Positions 1 through 10,682 of a DNA stretch of 64,000 nt are shown here, one piece after another. The first letter of the stretch is position 1; the number at the start of each line of letters is the position of its first letter. The notes under the pieces were generated by a model. The model searched no databases. It saw nothing but the letters and a program-made list of their open reading frames with translations, and was not told where the DNA came from. Origin of the DNA: Henningerozyma blattae CBS 6284 (taxonomy: Eukaryota; Ascomycota; Saccharomycetes; Saccharomycetales; Saccharomycetaceae); contig NC_020189.1 of the NCBI RefSeq assembly GCF_000315915.1, positions 248,001 to 312,000 of the forward strand, read 5' to 3'. Both the position numbers and the translations under genes were made by a program.

Positions 1-1
1 G

Positions 2-1591
2 AATTCCATAAATTTCATCACCGCTTTCTACAACAAACCTATCCAACAAAATATCGACGAGTTCAAATTCGTAATAAACTTGAACTCCTTGAAATATCTC
101 ATCAACAACCAGTTGCAATTGAACAACAACAACTGCCAAGAGACCCATCTACTAGATATCCAATTTTGTTTGAAATACGATGTTTTGAACGAAACTTTTT
201 ATGATAATAATAATTACAACAATTACAATATCAAAATCACTTTTCAAAAACAATTCCATTACAACAGACCGTCACATACAATTAAGAAATTGGCCAAACC
301 ACTGGACCCATCTGCGTCTGTCCCTTCCCCTTCCCCACCTCCTGTCGTGCTCCCTGCTGTGAAAACAGCTCACACTTCGGCTAGAAAGTTTAATGATAAT
401 ACTGATTATTTCAATTCTTCGCCTTTGAAACATTTGTACCATTTTGATTCTCAAAAGAAGAATGATTCTAGAAAGAAAAAGAAACAACAAAATGTGGTGC
501 AAGAGCAAGAGCAAGAGCAAGAGCAAGAGCAAGAGCAAGAGCAAGAGCAAGAGCAAGAGCAAGAGCAAGAGCAAGAGCAAGAGCAAGTGCAAACACAAGC
601 GCAAGTGCAAACACAACCCCATCCCCAACCCCAACCCCAACTTGTCTCCCCTCCCCCAGTCGTCGTGGTCCCCACTACTCCTCGCACCTCTTCGAAATAT
701 AGATATTCCGATCTAAACATTTCCACTTCTATCAATGGTTCTCCAACGGCAAAACATCCTTCATTCTCTTCTCTTTCCTCCACTTCCTCCTCCTCCTCTT
801 CTTCCAGCACCTCATCTTCCTCCTCAAGTGCCTCTTCCTATTCTTCCGCAGATTCCTCCTTCTTAAAGGATCATTCCACACTTTTTATCCCCAGATATGA
901 TCCATTACACGTTCTCACTTCCAAAAATCTTCATTCCCATCAATCCATTATAAATGAAACAAATGATGATACTTCTCAATTGTCAAGTGATGACGATGAC
1001 GATGATGATTTCCATAGTATAATCACAGATACCCCTTTGCTACCGGATTCATTCATCTCATCCACTTCTCCTCATTTGAAAAAGAAAATCACTACTACTA
1101 ATTTCACAAAACATAACAATTATTCTGCATACTCAAACTCAAATGATTCAAACGATACTTTAGTAATCTCTTCTTCTCCAATCCCTCAGATTTCAAACCC
1201 GTTCAACCATCACCATTCTCTTTCTCCTTCTCCTTCTCCAAACTTGTTCCCTCAATTGTCACCTTCTCCTTCAAACACTCCAAACCCATTCATGTCCCCG
1301 ACTTTATCACCTTCTCCTACTCCGTTTGTCACTCCTTTGCAAAACAACAACCCTCAGACAAACTCATTTACTAAATTAAAATTACCAACTCCAACTAACC
1401 TAAACAACAATACATCTATATCAATAAACACTAGAAAATTCATTTCAAATCCTTCAAATAAATTCGATTATAAAGCATTTATAAATGATTACAAGAATTA
1501 TACTTCCAAGAATTATAACAATAACAGCAACAACAACAACAACAACAGCAACAACACAAAAAATTTTATAACAACATCAACTAATTCATGA
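2..1591 (+). CDS. C-terminal part of a Gac1/Pig1-type glycogen-targeting subunit of protein phosphatase 1 (5' end outside window)
   Basis: The frame is open from the first bases of the window to a TGA at 1589-1591 and has no ATG near its left end, so this is the 3' part of a longer gene. The first ~80 residues look like the end of a CBM21 glycogen-binding domain: a segment FKFVINLNSLKYL, then LQLNNNN, IQFCLKYDV, and the hallmark FYDNNNYNNYNIKI. Proteins of this type tether the Glc7 phosphatase to glycogen and glycogen synthase. The ~430-residue tail is low complexity: a Gln-Glu run encoded by the hexamer array at 500-586, poly-Ser, a short Asp run, SPSPSP motifs and an Asn-rich end. A long tail after CBM21 fits Gac1/Pig1 better than Pig2/Gip2, where the domain is near the C-terminus; this choice is inference. 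Confidence 0.75.
   Translation, partial: NSINFITAFYNKPIQQNIDEFKFVINLNSLKYLINNQLQLNNNNCQETHLLDIQFCLKYDVLNETFYDNNNYNNYNIKITFQKQFHYNRPSHTIKKLAKPLDPSASVPSPSPPPVVLPAVKTAHTSARKFNDNTDYFNSSPLKHLYHFDSQKKNDSRKKKKQQNVVQEQEQEQEQEQEQEQEQEQEQEQEQEQEQVQTQAQVQTQPHPQPQPQLVSPPPVVVVPTTPRTSSKYRYSDLNISTSINGSPTAKHPSFSSLSSTSSSSSSSSTSSSSSSASSYSSADSSFLKDHSTLFIPRYDPLHVLTSKNLHSHQSIINETNDDTSQLSSDDDDDDDFHSIITDTPLLPDSFISSTSPHLKKKITTTNFTKHNNYSAYSNSNDSNDTLVISSSPIPQISNPFNHHHSLSPSPSPNLFPQLSPSPSNTPNPFMSPTLSPSPTPFVTPLQNNNPQTNSFTKLKLPTPTNLNNNTSISINTRKFISNPSNKFDYKAFINDYKNYTSKNYNNNSNNNNNNSNNTKNFITTSTNS
500..586 (+). repeat. Hexanucleotide array (CAAGAG)n, about 14 copies, inside the coding region
   Basis: A near-perfect 6-bp array encodes alternating Gln-Glu in the gene frame. 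Because the unit length is divisible by three and contains no stop in any frame, all frames stay open through it and create long false ORFs on both strands (272-640, 444-716, 451-810). It is likely length-polymorphic. Confidence 0.95.
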
Positions 1592-2627
1592 CGCATTAGT
1601 GCAACCGCTAATATGCGTCCCCCCCCCCCTAACAAAGGATAATATTGATATTCATATTTACAATAATTTTAATACAAATTCAACATAATATTACTACTAT
1701 TCCTATTCTTATTACCCCGCCCTAAAACAAGAGAATTTCTTTCGCTTTTAATTTCGCTCTAAGTCGCATTCCCCCTCCCCCCCCCCCCCCCCACTTCACT
1801 TCGCTATGCTTATGCTTTAACCTTTATTATTATTTTTTTTCCCCCTCTTTTTGTTTTTAAACAACCAAAAAATAAATTTTTTTTTTTTTTTTCTTCTTTT
1901 TCTAAAACAACAAATGTATTATAGATTTATTTTTCCTCACCCTTTCTCTGTATTATTGCTTAATTTCATTATCTGCTGTGCGGTTTAATGTAAATATTCA
2001 GAAACAATTTGATTTCCTTTCGTCTTCTTTTATTTTTATTTTTTATTATGTACTTTTACTTCTATTTTTTTTTTTTCTTTCTCTCTTTTTAAATAAAACA
2101 TTATTTTTTGCCTTTTTATTTTATATCATATAAATAATTTAACATAACAGATTACCTACTCAATCAACTTGGTGTTGTTGCTTCCATATTAAATTACTTC
2201 ACTTTAAATAGTTTTCTTCACTTTTGATTTACATTTATTGAATATTTTTTTGTAATAGCGATTAATGTTTATACGAGAGATGATGTGCAAAAGTTGATCG
2301 TAAAATTCAATGCAAAATATAATCACACCTATTGACAGATTATCCTTCTAGCCTATCAAATATCAAATATCAAATTACAATTGACCCATCACTACTAGTC
2401 ATCCATATCATTTCTCACATTTTGTAGCAATACTCAATATTTCTCTATATCAATCCAAACTACCATGCTATTGAATAACGAGAGGATTTAATATATCATC
2501 ACACTATCTTTATGTTAAACTACACATCTTTTTAATTTAATTTATACTGAATGGTTATTAATTGGAAATTTATATAATTATATATATAAATATATATGTA
2601 GGAACTAGAATAGGAAATAAAATGTAT
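1592..2627. other. Convergent intergenic region with poly-C and poly-T tracts
   Basis: This is the 3' flank of the Gac1/Pig1-like gene and of PTR2. It holds two cytosine runs (1619-1629, and 16 C at 1777-1792 preceded by CCCCCT), many T-runs and AT-rich terminator-like sequence. I see no gene. Confidence 0.7.
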
Positions 2628-4520
2628 TCAGTCACTTTCGTAGGGATATGTACTAATGACTCTTGATCTAATAGAATTCTTGGCTTCTAAATCGTCATTT
2701 TCGTTTTCAGATGAGATTTGAATAACATCAGGTTGATCATCAATATTATTTAATTCATCTTCTTCATCATTATATCTACTGAAACACAACCAGAATGCAA
2801 TACCTGCAATGAAACATGAAACGGCTAAACCAACGTATTGCCATGTGAATTTTGGGTCGATGGAGACTGGTGATAATGCAGCACCTAAGGCAGAACCTAT
2901 AGCTGTTGTGAAAAGGAAAATAGACATGATAAATGATTTCATAGATGCAGGAGCTTTGGAATAAGCATATTCTAAACCAGTGATTGATGCAAAAATTTCA
3001 GAAAGAGCAATCAAACAATAAGCAGGAACTTGCCAGCAGACATGGATATGATTTGGTCCATTAGGACAATTGGTTGGGTGATAATAACATGGTGGCTTTT
3101 GATAAACAAACCATTGTAAGACGGCAGCCCAAACCATGGAGAATGAACCAAAGAAAAACCCAATGGTGATCTTGGTAATTGGTCTCAAAGGTGTAAATCT
3201 TCTTACAAATGGATAGATTAATCTTTCACAAATTGGAATAAATACAATCAAGGCAATAGAATCAATGACTTGTAAGAAATCGTTTGGTAAATCATGTAAT
3301 TCCATTTGACCACCTTGAGTGACGAAATTATTTAACATCTGACCATAACAAACCCAATAGATTGGATAGAAATAAAACACATTACAAGCCTTAATGGCTC
3401 TTCTAATTTCTTCAACAAATTTATCAGTCCAAGGATAATTACATTCTGGGTGAATAGATGGTTTGGCAGATTCATAATTGAATTTATTTTTGATTAAAAT
3501 ACCAACAACTTTGAATGATTTAGAGATTGTCTTATCACCAATAGGTACTTTAATAAATCTTTTATTACCAATCATCAACACAACAACGGCAACCCAAAAG
3601 AAGCAAAATGGTAACAAATAAGCAGCCCAGAACCCCTTACGAGCTTCTAATTCTGTAGTAGCCATAACCGATAGAGAACCGACATTAATCATGAAATAGA
3701 AAGCCATGAAAACGTTTTGCAAAGTGATATCTGGATCTTCAATGACTCTTGTACCATCTTTCCGTGTAATAATTCTTCTTTTCCGTTTGGGAACTTGTTC
3801 AGCAATCATAACAGACAAGTTTGCTTTAATCATACCAGTACCTAACCCAATGATAATAATTGAAACAATAAACCCACCCATAGCAGCAGAGTAAGAAGTT
3901 AATTTAGGTAATGAAGTCATGAAAAGAATGAAAATACCACATATATAACTTATGACACCAACCCAAATGGTGTTATATTTACCCCAATAAGTATCGGCCA
4001 TATAACCACCAAAAATAGGTGTAATATAACACCAAAATTGGAAGAAGTATGACAAACCTGTAGCACCTTGAGTATTTAACGAAAGGGCACCTGGTGGAGT
4101 ATCGTAAGGACCATTTTGCATATAGTTTTGGAAAGGAGCCGAAAGACCATAGTATGAGAATCTTTCGGATAATTCAATGACTGCCATTAACCAACATCTT
4201 GCAGGGATATAACCACCTACACGTTTTAAAGTTCTCATTTCTTCTTCTGTAGGTTCGATGAAATCTTCATCATCATCATCATCAGTGGAACGATTATAAT
4301 TTTCTTCATTGGAATTACCTTCTATTATTGTGGATGCAATAGAATTTGGTTCATCTTCAGTGATGAAATTATAATTCTTGTCATCTTTATTATCACTCAT
4401 GAGGATATTATTGTTGTATTCTTGGGAATAGGTGACGTTTAAATTGTTTTGTGAGCTATACATGGGTTGTGAATGGGAATAGTTTATATCTATAACTGGG
4501 GATTCTTTTTCTAAAGACAT
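2628..4520 (-). CDS. PTR2: Proton-coupled di/tripeptide transporter of the POT/PTR family
   Basis: 630 aa, against about 600 for S. cerevisiae Ptr2. After an acidic cytosolic N-terminus (poly-Asp near residue 85) comes the proton-coupling motif ELSERFSYYG (~113-122), the family signature beginning GGYMADTYWGKYNT (~170), and the second signature FYFMINVGSL (~271-280). About 12 hydrophobic membrane segments follow and an acidic C-terminal tail ends the protein. It imports small peptides across the plasma membrane, driven by protons. The start is the first ATG (4518-4520). Upstream lies an unusually long 3.4-kb spacer, so its promoter may be large. PTR2 in S. cerevisiae is strongly regulated by peptides and nitrogen source; I did not identify the corresponding sites here. 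Confidence 0.95.
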   Translation of the reverse strand: MSLEKESPVIDINYSHSQPMYSSQNNLNVTYSQEYNNNILMSDNKDDKNYNFITEDEPNSIASTIIEGNSNEENYNRSTDDDDDEDFIEPTEEEMRTLKRVGGYIPARCWLMAVIELSERFSYYGLSAPFQNYMQNGPYDTPPGALSLNTQGATGLSYFFQFWCYITPIFGGYMADTYWGKYNTIWVGVISYICGIFILFMTSLPKLTSYSAAMGGFIVSIIIIGLGTGMIKANLSVMIAEQVPKRKRRIITRKDGTRVIEDPDITLQNVFMAFYFMINVGSLSVMATTELEARKGFWAAYLLPFCFFWVAVVVLMIGNKRFIKVPIGDKTISKSFKVVGILIKNKFNYESAKPSIHPECNYPWTDKFVEEIRRAIKACNVFYFYPIYWVCYGQMLNNFVTQGGQMELHDLPNDFLQVIDSIALIVFIPICERLIYPFVRRFTPLRPITKITIGFFFGSFSMVWAAVLQWFVYQKPPCYYHPTNCPNGPNHIHVCWQVPAYCLIALSEIFASITGLEYAYSKAPASMKSFIMSIFLFTTAIGSALGAALSPVSIDPKFTWQYVGLAVSCFIAGIAFWLCFSRYNDEEDELNNIDDQPDVIQISSENENDDLEAKNSIRSRVISTYPYESD

Positions 4521-5029
4521 GTTTAGGAGAGAGGGAAGGGTGAAGTGTGATGCTCTTTTTATGAGTAGAGAGGAATAATAATTTATGATTACAATAAGAA
4601 TGACAAGTAGTGAAGTTATGTGATGTATGTATATATATAGATAATAAATTTAAAACAAGCTAAGGGGAGAAAACAAGTGAAAGTGTCCTAGGCACTTTTG
4701 TCTGTGCTTGCAAATGCTATTGTAAATGCGATTGCAAGTGTAATTGAAATTGTGATTGCTACTATGATTGTAATATTGTAGATAATTGATTAATATGTTA
4801 TTATCAGAAAGCGGTGTCAAAAATAAGAATTCCAATTATGATAATAATTATACAGTTGTGGTAAAAGAAGATAAGATAAGACAATAAAGTTCATGGCAAA
4901 TTAGGAGAAAAAAAAAAAGACGTGAGTGAATTAGTTTATGTGAAAGTGTAACACAGTGGTGGTAAAACAACATCAGCAATGATAGTGAATCTCTAGGGCG
5001 ATACGATATTAATCATAATGGATAAAAGC

Positions 5030-5060
<31 letters not shown>

Positions 5061-5476
5061 GAAAGCCTACAAATTGATACCACAATCGATGATTGAATGT
5101 CGAATATTGATAGGTCTAACAAAAGATGTTGATCTGTGGATGAAAACTATGTGTATATTTTTCTTTTTTTTTACTTTTTAATAATAATAAAAATAGTAAT
5201 GATTTCTTAACGGTTTTTCAACTTTATTAAGTGTTTTACGGAATTCCCGTTTGTAGTAGTAATACCTGATATGGAACGAGGCACGATCAGATAGGGTTGC
5301 AGGTACGTTTCTGGGCGGAATCTGGCGAATTCCAGGGACCGCCAGTACGGATATGTCTGTGTGTATGCGGCTATCTCTTAGGGCACGGCAATTGTTCTGC
5401 GCGGCGGCAGTCATTTGTGACACTTGTCAAATAGGGGTGGCTTCTCAGACAGGCGTGGAGGAGTGCATACACAGAT

Positions 5477-5501
5477 ACACACACACACACACACACACAC
5501 A
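5477..5501. repeat. (AC)12 dinucleotide microsatellite
   Basis: Twelve uninterrupted AC units plus one A in the PTR2 upstream spacer. It also explains the Cys-Val-rich false ORFs on the minus strand. Confidence 0.95.
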
Positions 5502-6020
5502 GAGCAGCACGCACAAGACGGAGATGGAGTCCCGGGTGGTGGCCAATGAAGATGTCGTAGCAACACATGGACCAATGCGGGCTCGAGAACGCTACGTGTG
5601 TGGGCCCAAAGAGGAAACTGGAGATAAGAATGGCTCGGCATCGAGACCCAAAGGGGAAACCCAGAGGCCCAATGGGACTAGGGGTGCGTCTGTGTGGGGC
5701 TAGCATATCGTCATAGGAACCGGGGAAGGAATTGCCTGTTCTTGTGGTTGCACGGAGAAACACCCGTACGGAGAGTCTATCTGATGGGTTTCCCCATTAA
5801 GGAATTGCGAGATAAGCGGCACGCCGGGATGGTAAAAGTCATTGGAATATGTAATAAGAAATTCGCCTAGAAAGGCACGTGAATGCTGGGGTGTTTGTAT
5901 TTTGTAGAATCGAAGTTTCTTGGCGATAGCCAAGAGTCGATATGATTGGCGAAGAGTGGCCACAGTGCAATGCTTGTGGAGAGGAAATGGAATCTATTGG
6001 CGGGTAGATGGAGAAGTATG

Positions 6021-6062
6021 ACGCGTGACGCGTGACGCGTGACGCGTGATGCGTGATGCGTG
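6021..6062. repeat. Tandem 7-bp array: four ACGCGTG plus two ATGCGTG
   Basis: Six head-to-tail heptamers. Four of them contain ACGCGT, which is both an MluI site and the MCB element bound by MBF in yeast. The last two copies carry a C-to-T change. Regulatory activity is a possibility only; the array may simply be a minisatellite. Confidence 0.9.
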
Positions 6063-7104
6063 ATGAGGCTTGTTCTGCTTATCCGGTGTCCACATGATGG
6101 AGCTGTTTCAAAACTGATTGAGTCTTAGAATTTGCTTTGCTTTAGGATTTTGCTTTGGGATTTTGCTTTGGGATTTTATTTTGGGCTTTTGCCAGAATCA
6201 GAATCATATTCGACGAAATCCACGTGAGAGTTTTTTTTTTCTGAAGAAGTCATAATCGCAGTGCTATCGCCGACTTGGTTAGTCGCTTCATAGTGAGTCG
6301 TTTGACTCTTTCAGGACCCTACGGAATTCTCGACTTTTTCCGGAGGATCTATGGTAAAACCGGAACCGTCGCCAGAATTTCCTCTATAGGGGTTCCTCGA
6401 TCTGTGGGGGATCGTTAAATTGCTATTTGATTGGTCGAATGCTTAGCATATCTTGAGAGTGTTGGCCGGTTCAGGAGACCGGTAGCGGTGGCACAGGCTT
6501 TTGTCACGACAGAAATTGCTCTTGCTTATATACGTTTTACTTTTGTCCTTCATCAGGATAAGGCGATATCCAACATCAATTATTCTGGGTGATAACACGT
6601 GTTAGAGGCTAAGCCACCATTAGGGTATTAACAGACGTGATTATTTGTATCGTGTTTCGAAGCTAATATACAAGAAATATATGGCGTGTATATATAATGC
6701 GTATATTTATGGGTGTATGTATATACAAAGAGTATATATATATGAATCGCATGACAGCTCGAGTTAGATCTCGAGCAATACGTCATTGTTGTGTGACTCC
6801 ATAAGCGTGCTGCCCTGAAACCAGTTGGAAACCATCCTGCCATATCGGGTACAGCGTGTAAATCCCTTCCACGGAATGCTTGTGTCCGCGGAGGTAACAA
6901 ACATTTTCGGGTTTAGTCGGACAGTTTCGGTGACACGTTAAAGCCGTGCAACACCCGGTCGCTTCCGCGGATCCAATAATGCATGTGCTCGAAAGTATGT
7001 ACAGATATTTGTATATGGTTCCACATATATATATATATATTTAGATGCCCTTACCTTACTTTCTCAGGAATAGGGGTCTACCTTAGATCGCCAATGAACG
7101 ATAT

Positions 7105-7305
7105 ATGAAACTGCCTATTAATGTTCTAATGATGAAGATCCTACATATAATCAATCCTTTCAATAAGTTTGACAAACTCAAGAAAACCGTGGTTCGTATC
7201 CACGAGAATAACCATACGGTTATTACCAAACAAGATTTGATCGACAGACAGTGCCGTGACCAAACGAACAAGTCTGTTGGTTCTTCTACTAGCTCTGTTC
7301 TATAG
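7105..7305 (+). CDS. Possible small protein, 66 aa, unrecognised
   Basis: ATG to TAG with mixed, non-repetitive composition: an amphipathic Lys/Ile-rich first half, a middle KTVVRIHENNHTVITKQDL, and a Ser-rich end. It stands alone in the long spacer. Codon use is plausible but the ORF is short, and an overlapping minus-strand ORF (7083-7310) covers the same bases. It could be chance. Confidence 0.25.
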   Translation: MKLPINVLMMKILHIINPFNKFDKLKKTVVRIHENNHTVITKQDLIDRQCRDQTNKSVGSSTSSVL

Positions 7306-7750
7306 ACCATGTGCCATATACGGACCTACATAAAAACACCCACATAAACATTTTCATAATTTCATACATAATTTCATACATACATAATATCTAATAACAT
7401 CTAATAACATCGGATAGAATCGAATAACATCGAATCATTACAGCCTCTCATATCTTTGTACGACACCCATTTTCCCGAGACCCTAGCATTCTCGTTCACC
7501 TTCAGGAACTCGTTCACCTTAAGGGTTCGTTCACATGCACAACCCATTTTTTCTTTCGTTGCCTGCTGGTCGTTTCTCGTGTCTTGTTCCGCGGAATGCT
7601 ATGGCAATAACCCCGGAACGATTCCGAACAAGCCACGGAGTTTCTCATCATCCATGTCCCCCAAACGAGCCGTGGAACGAGCATCACCAGGGGCCGTAGA
7701 TCCGGGGTTATTACACAATGCCCAGCTTACTCAGCCTCTCGTTTATATTA

Positions 7751-7782
7751 CACGTGCACTGGGGGCGTTTTACATATATAAG
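7751..7782 (+). promoter_or_regulatory. Promoter elements of the 7882 gene: E-box CACGTG and TATA box
   Basis: CACGTG at 7751-7756 and TATATAAG at 7775-7782. The TATA element is about 100 bp before the ATG at 7882, the usual yeast spacing once the 5' UTR is allowed for. This argues that the in-frame ORF upstream of 7882 is promoter and leader, not protein. Confidence 0.6.
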
Positions 7783-7881
7783 GCATTGCAGATTTATACA
7801 ATACATTGGGAAAAAAAAGGAAAAAGAAAAGAAAAGGAAAACCAAACACAAAATATAATTCACAAATCACACACACACAAG

Positions 7882-8289
7882 ATGAGTACGCTATTTAAAA
7901 TAATACCAAACCAATTTCTTCCAAGAAGACTTAGTTTCGATTCAAAATCTAAGCAAGACAAACATGAAGAAAAACAATTGCCCAAGAAGAAATTGAGAAA
8001 ATATAAGTACACGCCTCATCATACCAAGTATCAATTATCTCCAAGACTTTCATTCATTTCTGAATATTTTTCCGATACTGATTTACAATTTTCCAAGATA
8101 AAACCTTCCAATACCGATACTTTTGATTATTTCTATAATGCCTATGACTATAACCCTACAGAAAGAAATATCATCAAGCATAATAACCATTATTTATACC
8201 ATACCAGCACTCATCATACATCCGATAATAGTATAATAGCCGATGTAGATGATTTGGGTATCCCATTTCTATCCTTAAACTTGGGCTAA
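7882..8289 (+). CDS. Small unrecognised protein, 135 aa
   Basis: The open frame extends back to about 7456, but a TATA box at 7775 and an A-rich leader place the start at the ATG at 7882 (context AAG-ATG-AGT). The protein is basic at the front, with an FLPRRLSFDSKSK stretch and a cluster KKKLRKYKY. A second SPRLSFISEYF motif follows, then a Tyr/His/Asn-rich middle and an acidic-hydrophobic end IIADVDDLGIPFLSL. The two RLSF motifs look like basophilic-kinase (RRxS-type) sites. No membrane segment or signal peptide. I do not recognise the family. A strong TATA plus GC-rich promoter suggests a regulated gene, but that is inference. Confidence 0.6.
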   Translation: MSTLFKIIPNQFLPRRLSFDSKSKQDKHEEKQLPKKKLRKYKYTPHHTKYQLSPRLSFISEYFSDTDLQFSKIKPSNTDTFDYFYNAYDYNPTERNIIKHNNHYLYHTSTHHTSDNSIIADVDDLGIPFLSLNLG

Positions 8290-8576
8290 TATTTATTTGT
8301 ACATTTATATATATTTTTTTGTATTCATCTTGATATTCATATTCATATTCATATTAATAAAGCATTTACGCGATCGCGAAATATTTTGCCCCAGGGTTTC
8401 ACTTGGCGCGATTCAGGGTTAAGCCCGCATCTTTCTTTAACATTCTTTCATTTATTCGATGGAAATAATATAGTTATATATTGTTATAAATAATACATAC
8501 ATATATATTTTTTAAAAAAAGAATAATTCAATACATTTTTCTAACAAACACATTACACCCCCACAACCCCCACGCA

Positions 8577-10424
8577 ATGACATCTACTTCATCAGCAAAA
8601 CAATCTTTATTGGAAGATTGTTTGAATTGGGCTAAATCCAATGGTGCCATCATAGATGACAAAATAGAATTCAAACTCACAGAATCTTCAGGGTTTTCAG
8701 CGTTCACTACTGAAAAGATCGTCCCAGATTCATCATCCCCTTTGATTCAAATCCCCAAACAATTATTAATTACAAAAGATTTAGCTTTGACTCATTTCAA
8801 TAACCCATCTTCCAATGATATAAGTAATACATCTTGGACTCAATTATATTTGGCAAATTTGAAATTCAATAATAAAAATCCACCTAAAGAATCAGAATTT
8901 TTTAAACCATATTTAAATTTATTATCCTTTGCTGATAGTTACCAATTCCCATTTTTTTGGAATTATAATGATTTACAACATTTAAAAGGTACCGATCTTT
9001 TAATTAGAATTAATTATACTCTAAGAAACTTAATCAATGAATGGAAGACAATGTTAACTCAATTAAATATCCCACTATACGATCCTGATATCTTGACCAT
9101 CCATGCTGATAATCATTTGAATGATTATATTAATGAATTTTTTTTGAAATTTAAAAATAAAAAGGATTCCAATTTACCACCTTGGAATAGTTTTTTGGCA
9201 TATCTTTGGTCGTATTGCATTTTCCTTTCAAGAGCATTCCCAGAATTAATCTTACATGAACAAGAACAAGAACAAGAAGACGATTCTTTGAACCAAGTTG
9301 ATTTAAACTCAGTCTTTCTTTTCCCCATTGTGGATCTGTTAAATCATAGTAATAATTCAAATGTTATTTGGAACTTAAATCCTAATGATAAAAATTCCAT
9401 TTGTTTCAATACAATTGATCCAATAGAGAAATCTCAAGAATTGTTTAATAATTATGGTAATAAATCTACCGAGGATTTCCTATTGTCATACGGATTCATC
9501 TTAAAAGAGGAAACCCCATTCGATTATGCTTCTCTAACGTTACGATTAGATAAATCGATTATTCAAAATTTGAAAAATTTTGGATTGGGTTTAAATGATA
9601 ATTTTATAGTAGGTGATGATAAAGATACAGTTCAATTTAAATTATTTAAAACAATCAATAACAAAAATAAATTGGAAAGAGATCAACTAATTAATCTTTT
9701 TGGTTATTTGAATAAATTAACCACTGAAAAAAATTTGAATTTTAGATCTGTATTGCAAGGTCTTGATCAATTGACTGATATTTTACAACAAAAGATTGAA
9801 ATCACTACAAAACTTTCTAAATTGCCCATGACTAAAAATTCGGATCAATGTCATTTCCAAATTATTAAGAATTATATTAATATTCAAAAAAAATTATTCA
9901 TTGGGAAATCAGAATCCATTCAAAGATATCAAAAAAAATTAATCAGTTCTAAAGATCCAACTTTATTCAACGTATTGTCTTTTAAAACTATTTTAAAATT
10001 GGATCAACTATTTGCAAATTCGATCTTATTAACTCTAGGGGTTAGAAATTATGATGATATCATTAAAAAGGATTGTTTAAATGACATTATAATGTTATGG
10101 TTAGTTAGAATATCAAATAGAAATAATTACAAGAAAAAATTACCCTTTGAATTACCTGATTTTATTCCTCAAACTTTTGAAACAATTTCAAAAAATATTA
10201 TCATTGAAAAAGATGATGTAATGGAATTAATGACATTTTATAACAAATATTTCCCACAATTGAAAAATTCTATCCCTGAACTTTATGGAATTGGTGAGTG
10301 GGGTATTAGACAATTCGTTGTGGCAGATGCTGTTATAGATTCTTTAGTTTGGCAAAGAAAAGTTAATAACGAAGCCTATTTCATTGAGGATAAAACTGTA
10401 ACTAAAAACAACATTATCTTTTAA
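8577..10424 (+). CDS. EFM1: SET-domain protein lysine methyltransferase, EFM1 type
   Basis: 615 aa. It is a split-SET protein of the Rkm/Efm/SETD6 class. The conserved SET core shows DLLNHS (~253-258) and NNYGNKSTEDFLLSYGF (~290-306), the S-adenosylmethionine-binding and catalytic elements, and a Rubisco-LSMT-type C-terminal substrate domain follows. In S. cerevisiae Efm1 (YHL039W, ~585 aa) monomethylates translation elongation factor eEF1A. The assignment to EFM1 instead of RKM1/RKM3/CTM1 rests on position: it lies immediately left of COF1-LDB18-CBP2, as expected for the merged YHL/YLL order. The start is the ATG at 8577, preceded by a C/A-rich leader. Confidence 0.8.
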   Translation: MTSTSSAKQSLLEDCLNWAKSNGAIIDDKIEFKLTESSGFSAFTTEKIVPDSSSPLIQIPKQLLITKDLALTHFNNPSSNDISNTSWTQLYLANLKFNNKNPPKESEFFKPYLNLLSFADSYQFPFFWNYNDLQHLKGTDLLIRINYTLRNLINEWKTMLTQLNIPLYDPDILTIHADNHLNDYINEFFLKFKNKKDSNLPPWNSFLAYLWSYCIFLSRAFPELILHEQEQEQEDDSLNQVDLNSVFLFPIVDLLNHSNNSNVIWNLNPNDKNSICFNTIDPIEKSQELFNNYGNKSTEDFLLSYGFILKEETPFDYASLTLRLDKSIIQNLKNFGLGLNDNFIVGDDKDTVQFKLFKTINNKNKLERDQLINLFGYLNKLTTEKNLNFRSVLQGLDQLTDILQQKIEITTKLSKLPMTKNSDQCHFQIIKNYINIQKKLFIGKSESIQRYQKKLISSKDPTLFNVLSFKTILKLDQLFANSILLTLGVRNYDDIIKKDCLNDIIMLWLVRISNRNNYKKKLPFELPDFIPQTFETISKNIIIEKDDVMELMTFYNKYFPQLKNSIPELYGIGEWGIRQFVVADAVIDSLVWQRKVNNEAYFIEDKTVTKNNIIF

Positions 10425-10682
10425 TTAATTACCAAAGCTTCTTCTACATATGAAAGGTATTTTTTTTTTTTTATTTTTTTTTAATTTTTAAAAATCATTA
10501 AAAACATATCATTATTATTAGTATGTATTTATTTAAATAAGTTATAGAAAGGAATAAATGTGGTTAAAGAAAAAACAAAAAAAAACAAAACAGATATAAT
10601 CAAGATTAAATCAATTTTTTTTTTTTTTCTAAATTTTTTATATTATGTTATTTTTTTATTTTGGTTTTATTTTTGAATCAAA

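Larger units (their letters stand above)
4521..7881. other. 3.4-kb spacer between divergent PTR2 and the 7882 gene, GC-richer than the genome background and rich in short repeats
   Basis: No convincing gene larger than ~70 codons. The left 600 bp is AT-rich with a long A-run (about 5030-5054). From ~5270 to 7780 the base composition is clearly more GC-rich, and the short ORFs on both strands there look like chance. The stretch contains an AC microsatellite (5477-5501), a 7-bp array (6021-6062), partial 14-bp repeats of GGGATTTTGCTTTG type (about 6140-6185), repeated TAATAACATC units (about 7388-7437), and the promoter of the 7882 gene. One short ORF (7105-7305) is listed separately. Confidence 0.6.

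Noticed and set aside
272..810. Three overlapping ORFs in other frames of the hexamer array (poly-Leu, Lys-Ser, Cys-Ser)
   Set aside because: They exist only because the hexamer repeat has no stops in any frame; the conserved CBM21-containing frame is the real one.
5353..5763. ORFs around the AC repeat, and 6628-6900
   Set aside because: Dinucleotide-repeat translations and arbitrary composition on both strands; no support for coding.
7456..7881. In-frame N-terminal extension of the 7882 gene
   Set aside because: It contains a TATA box and E-box at the proper distance from ATG 7882 and reads as promoter and leader.
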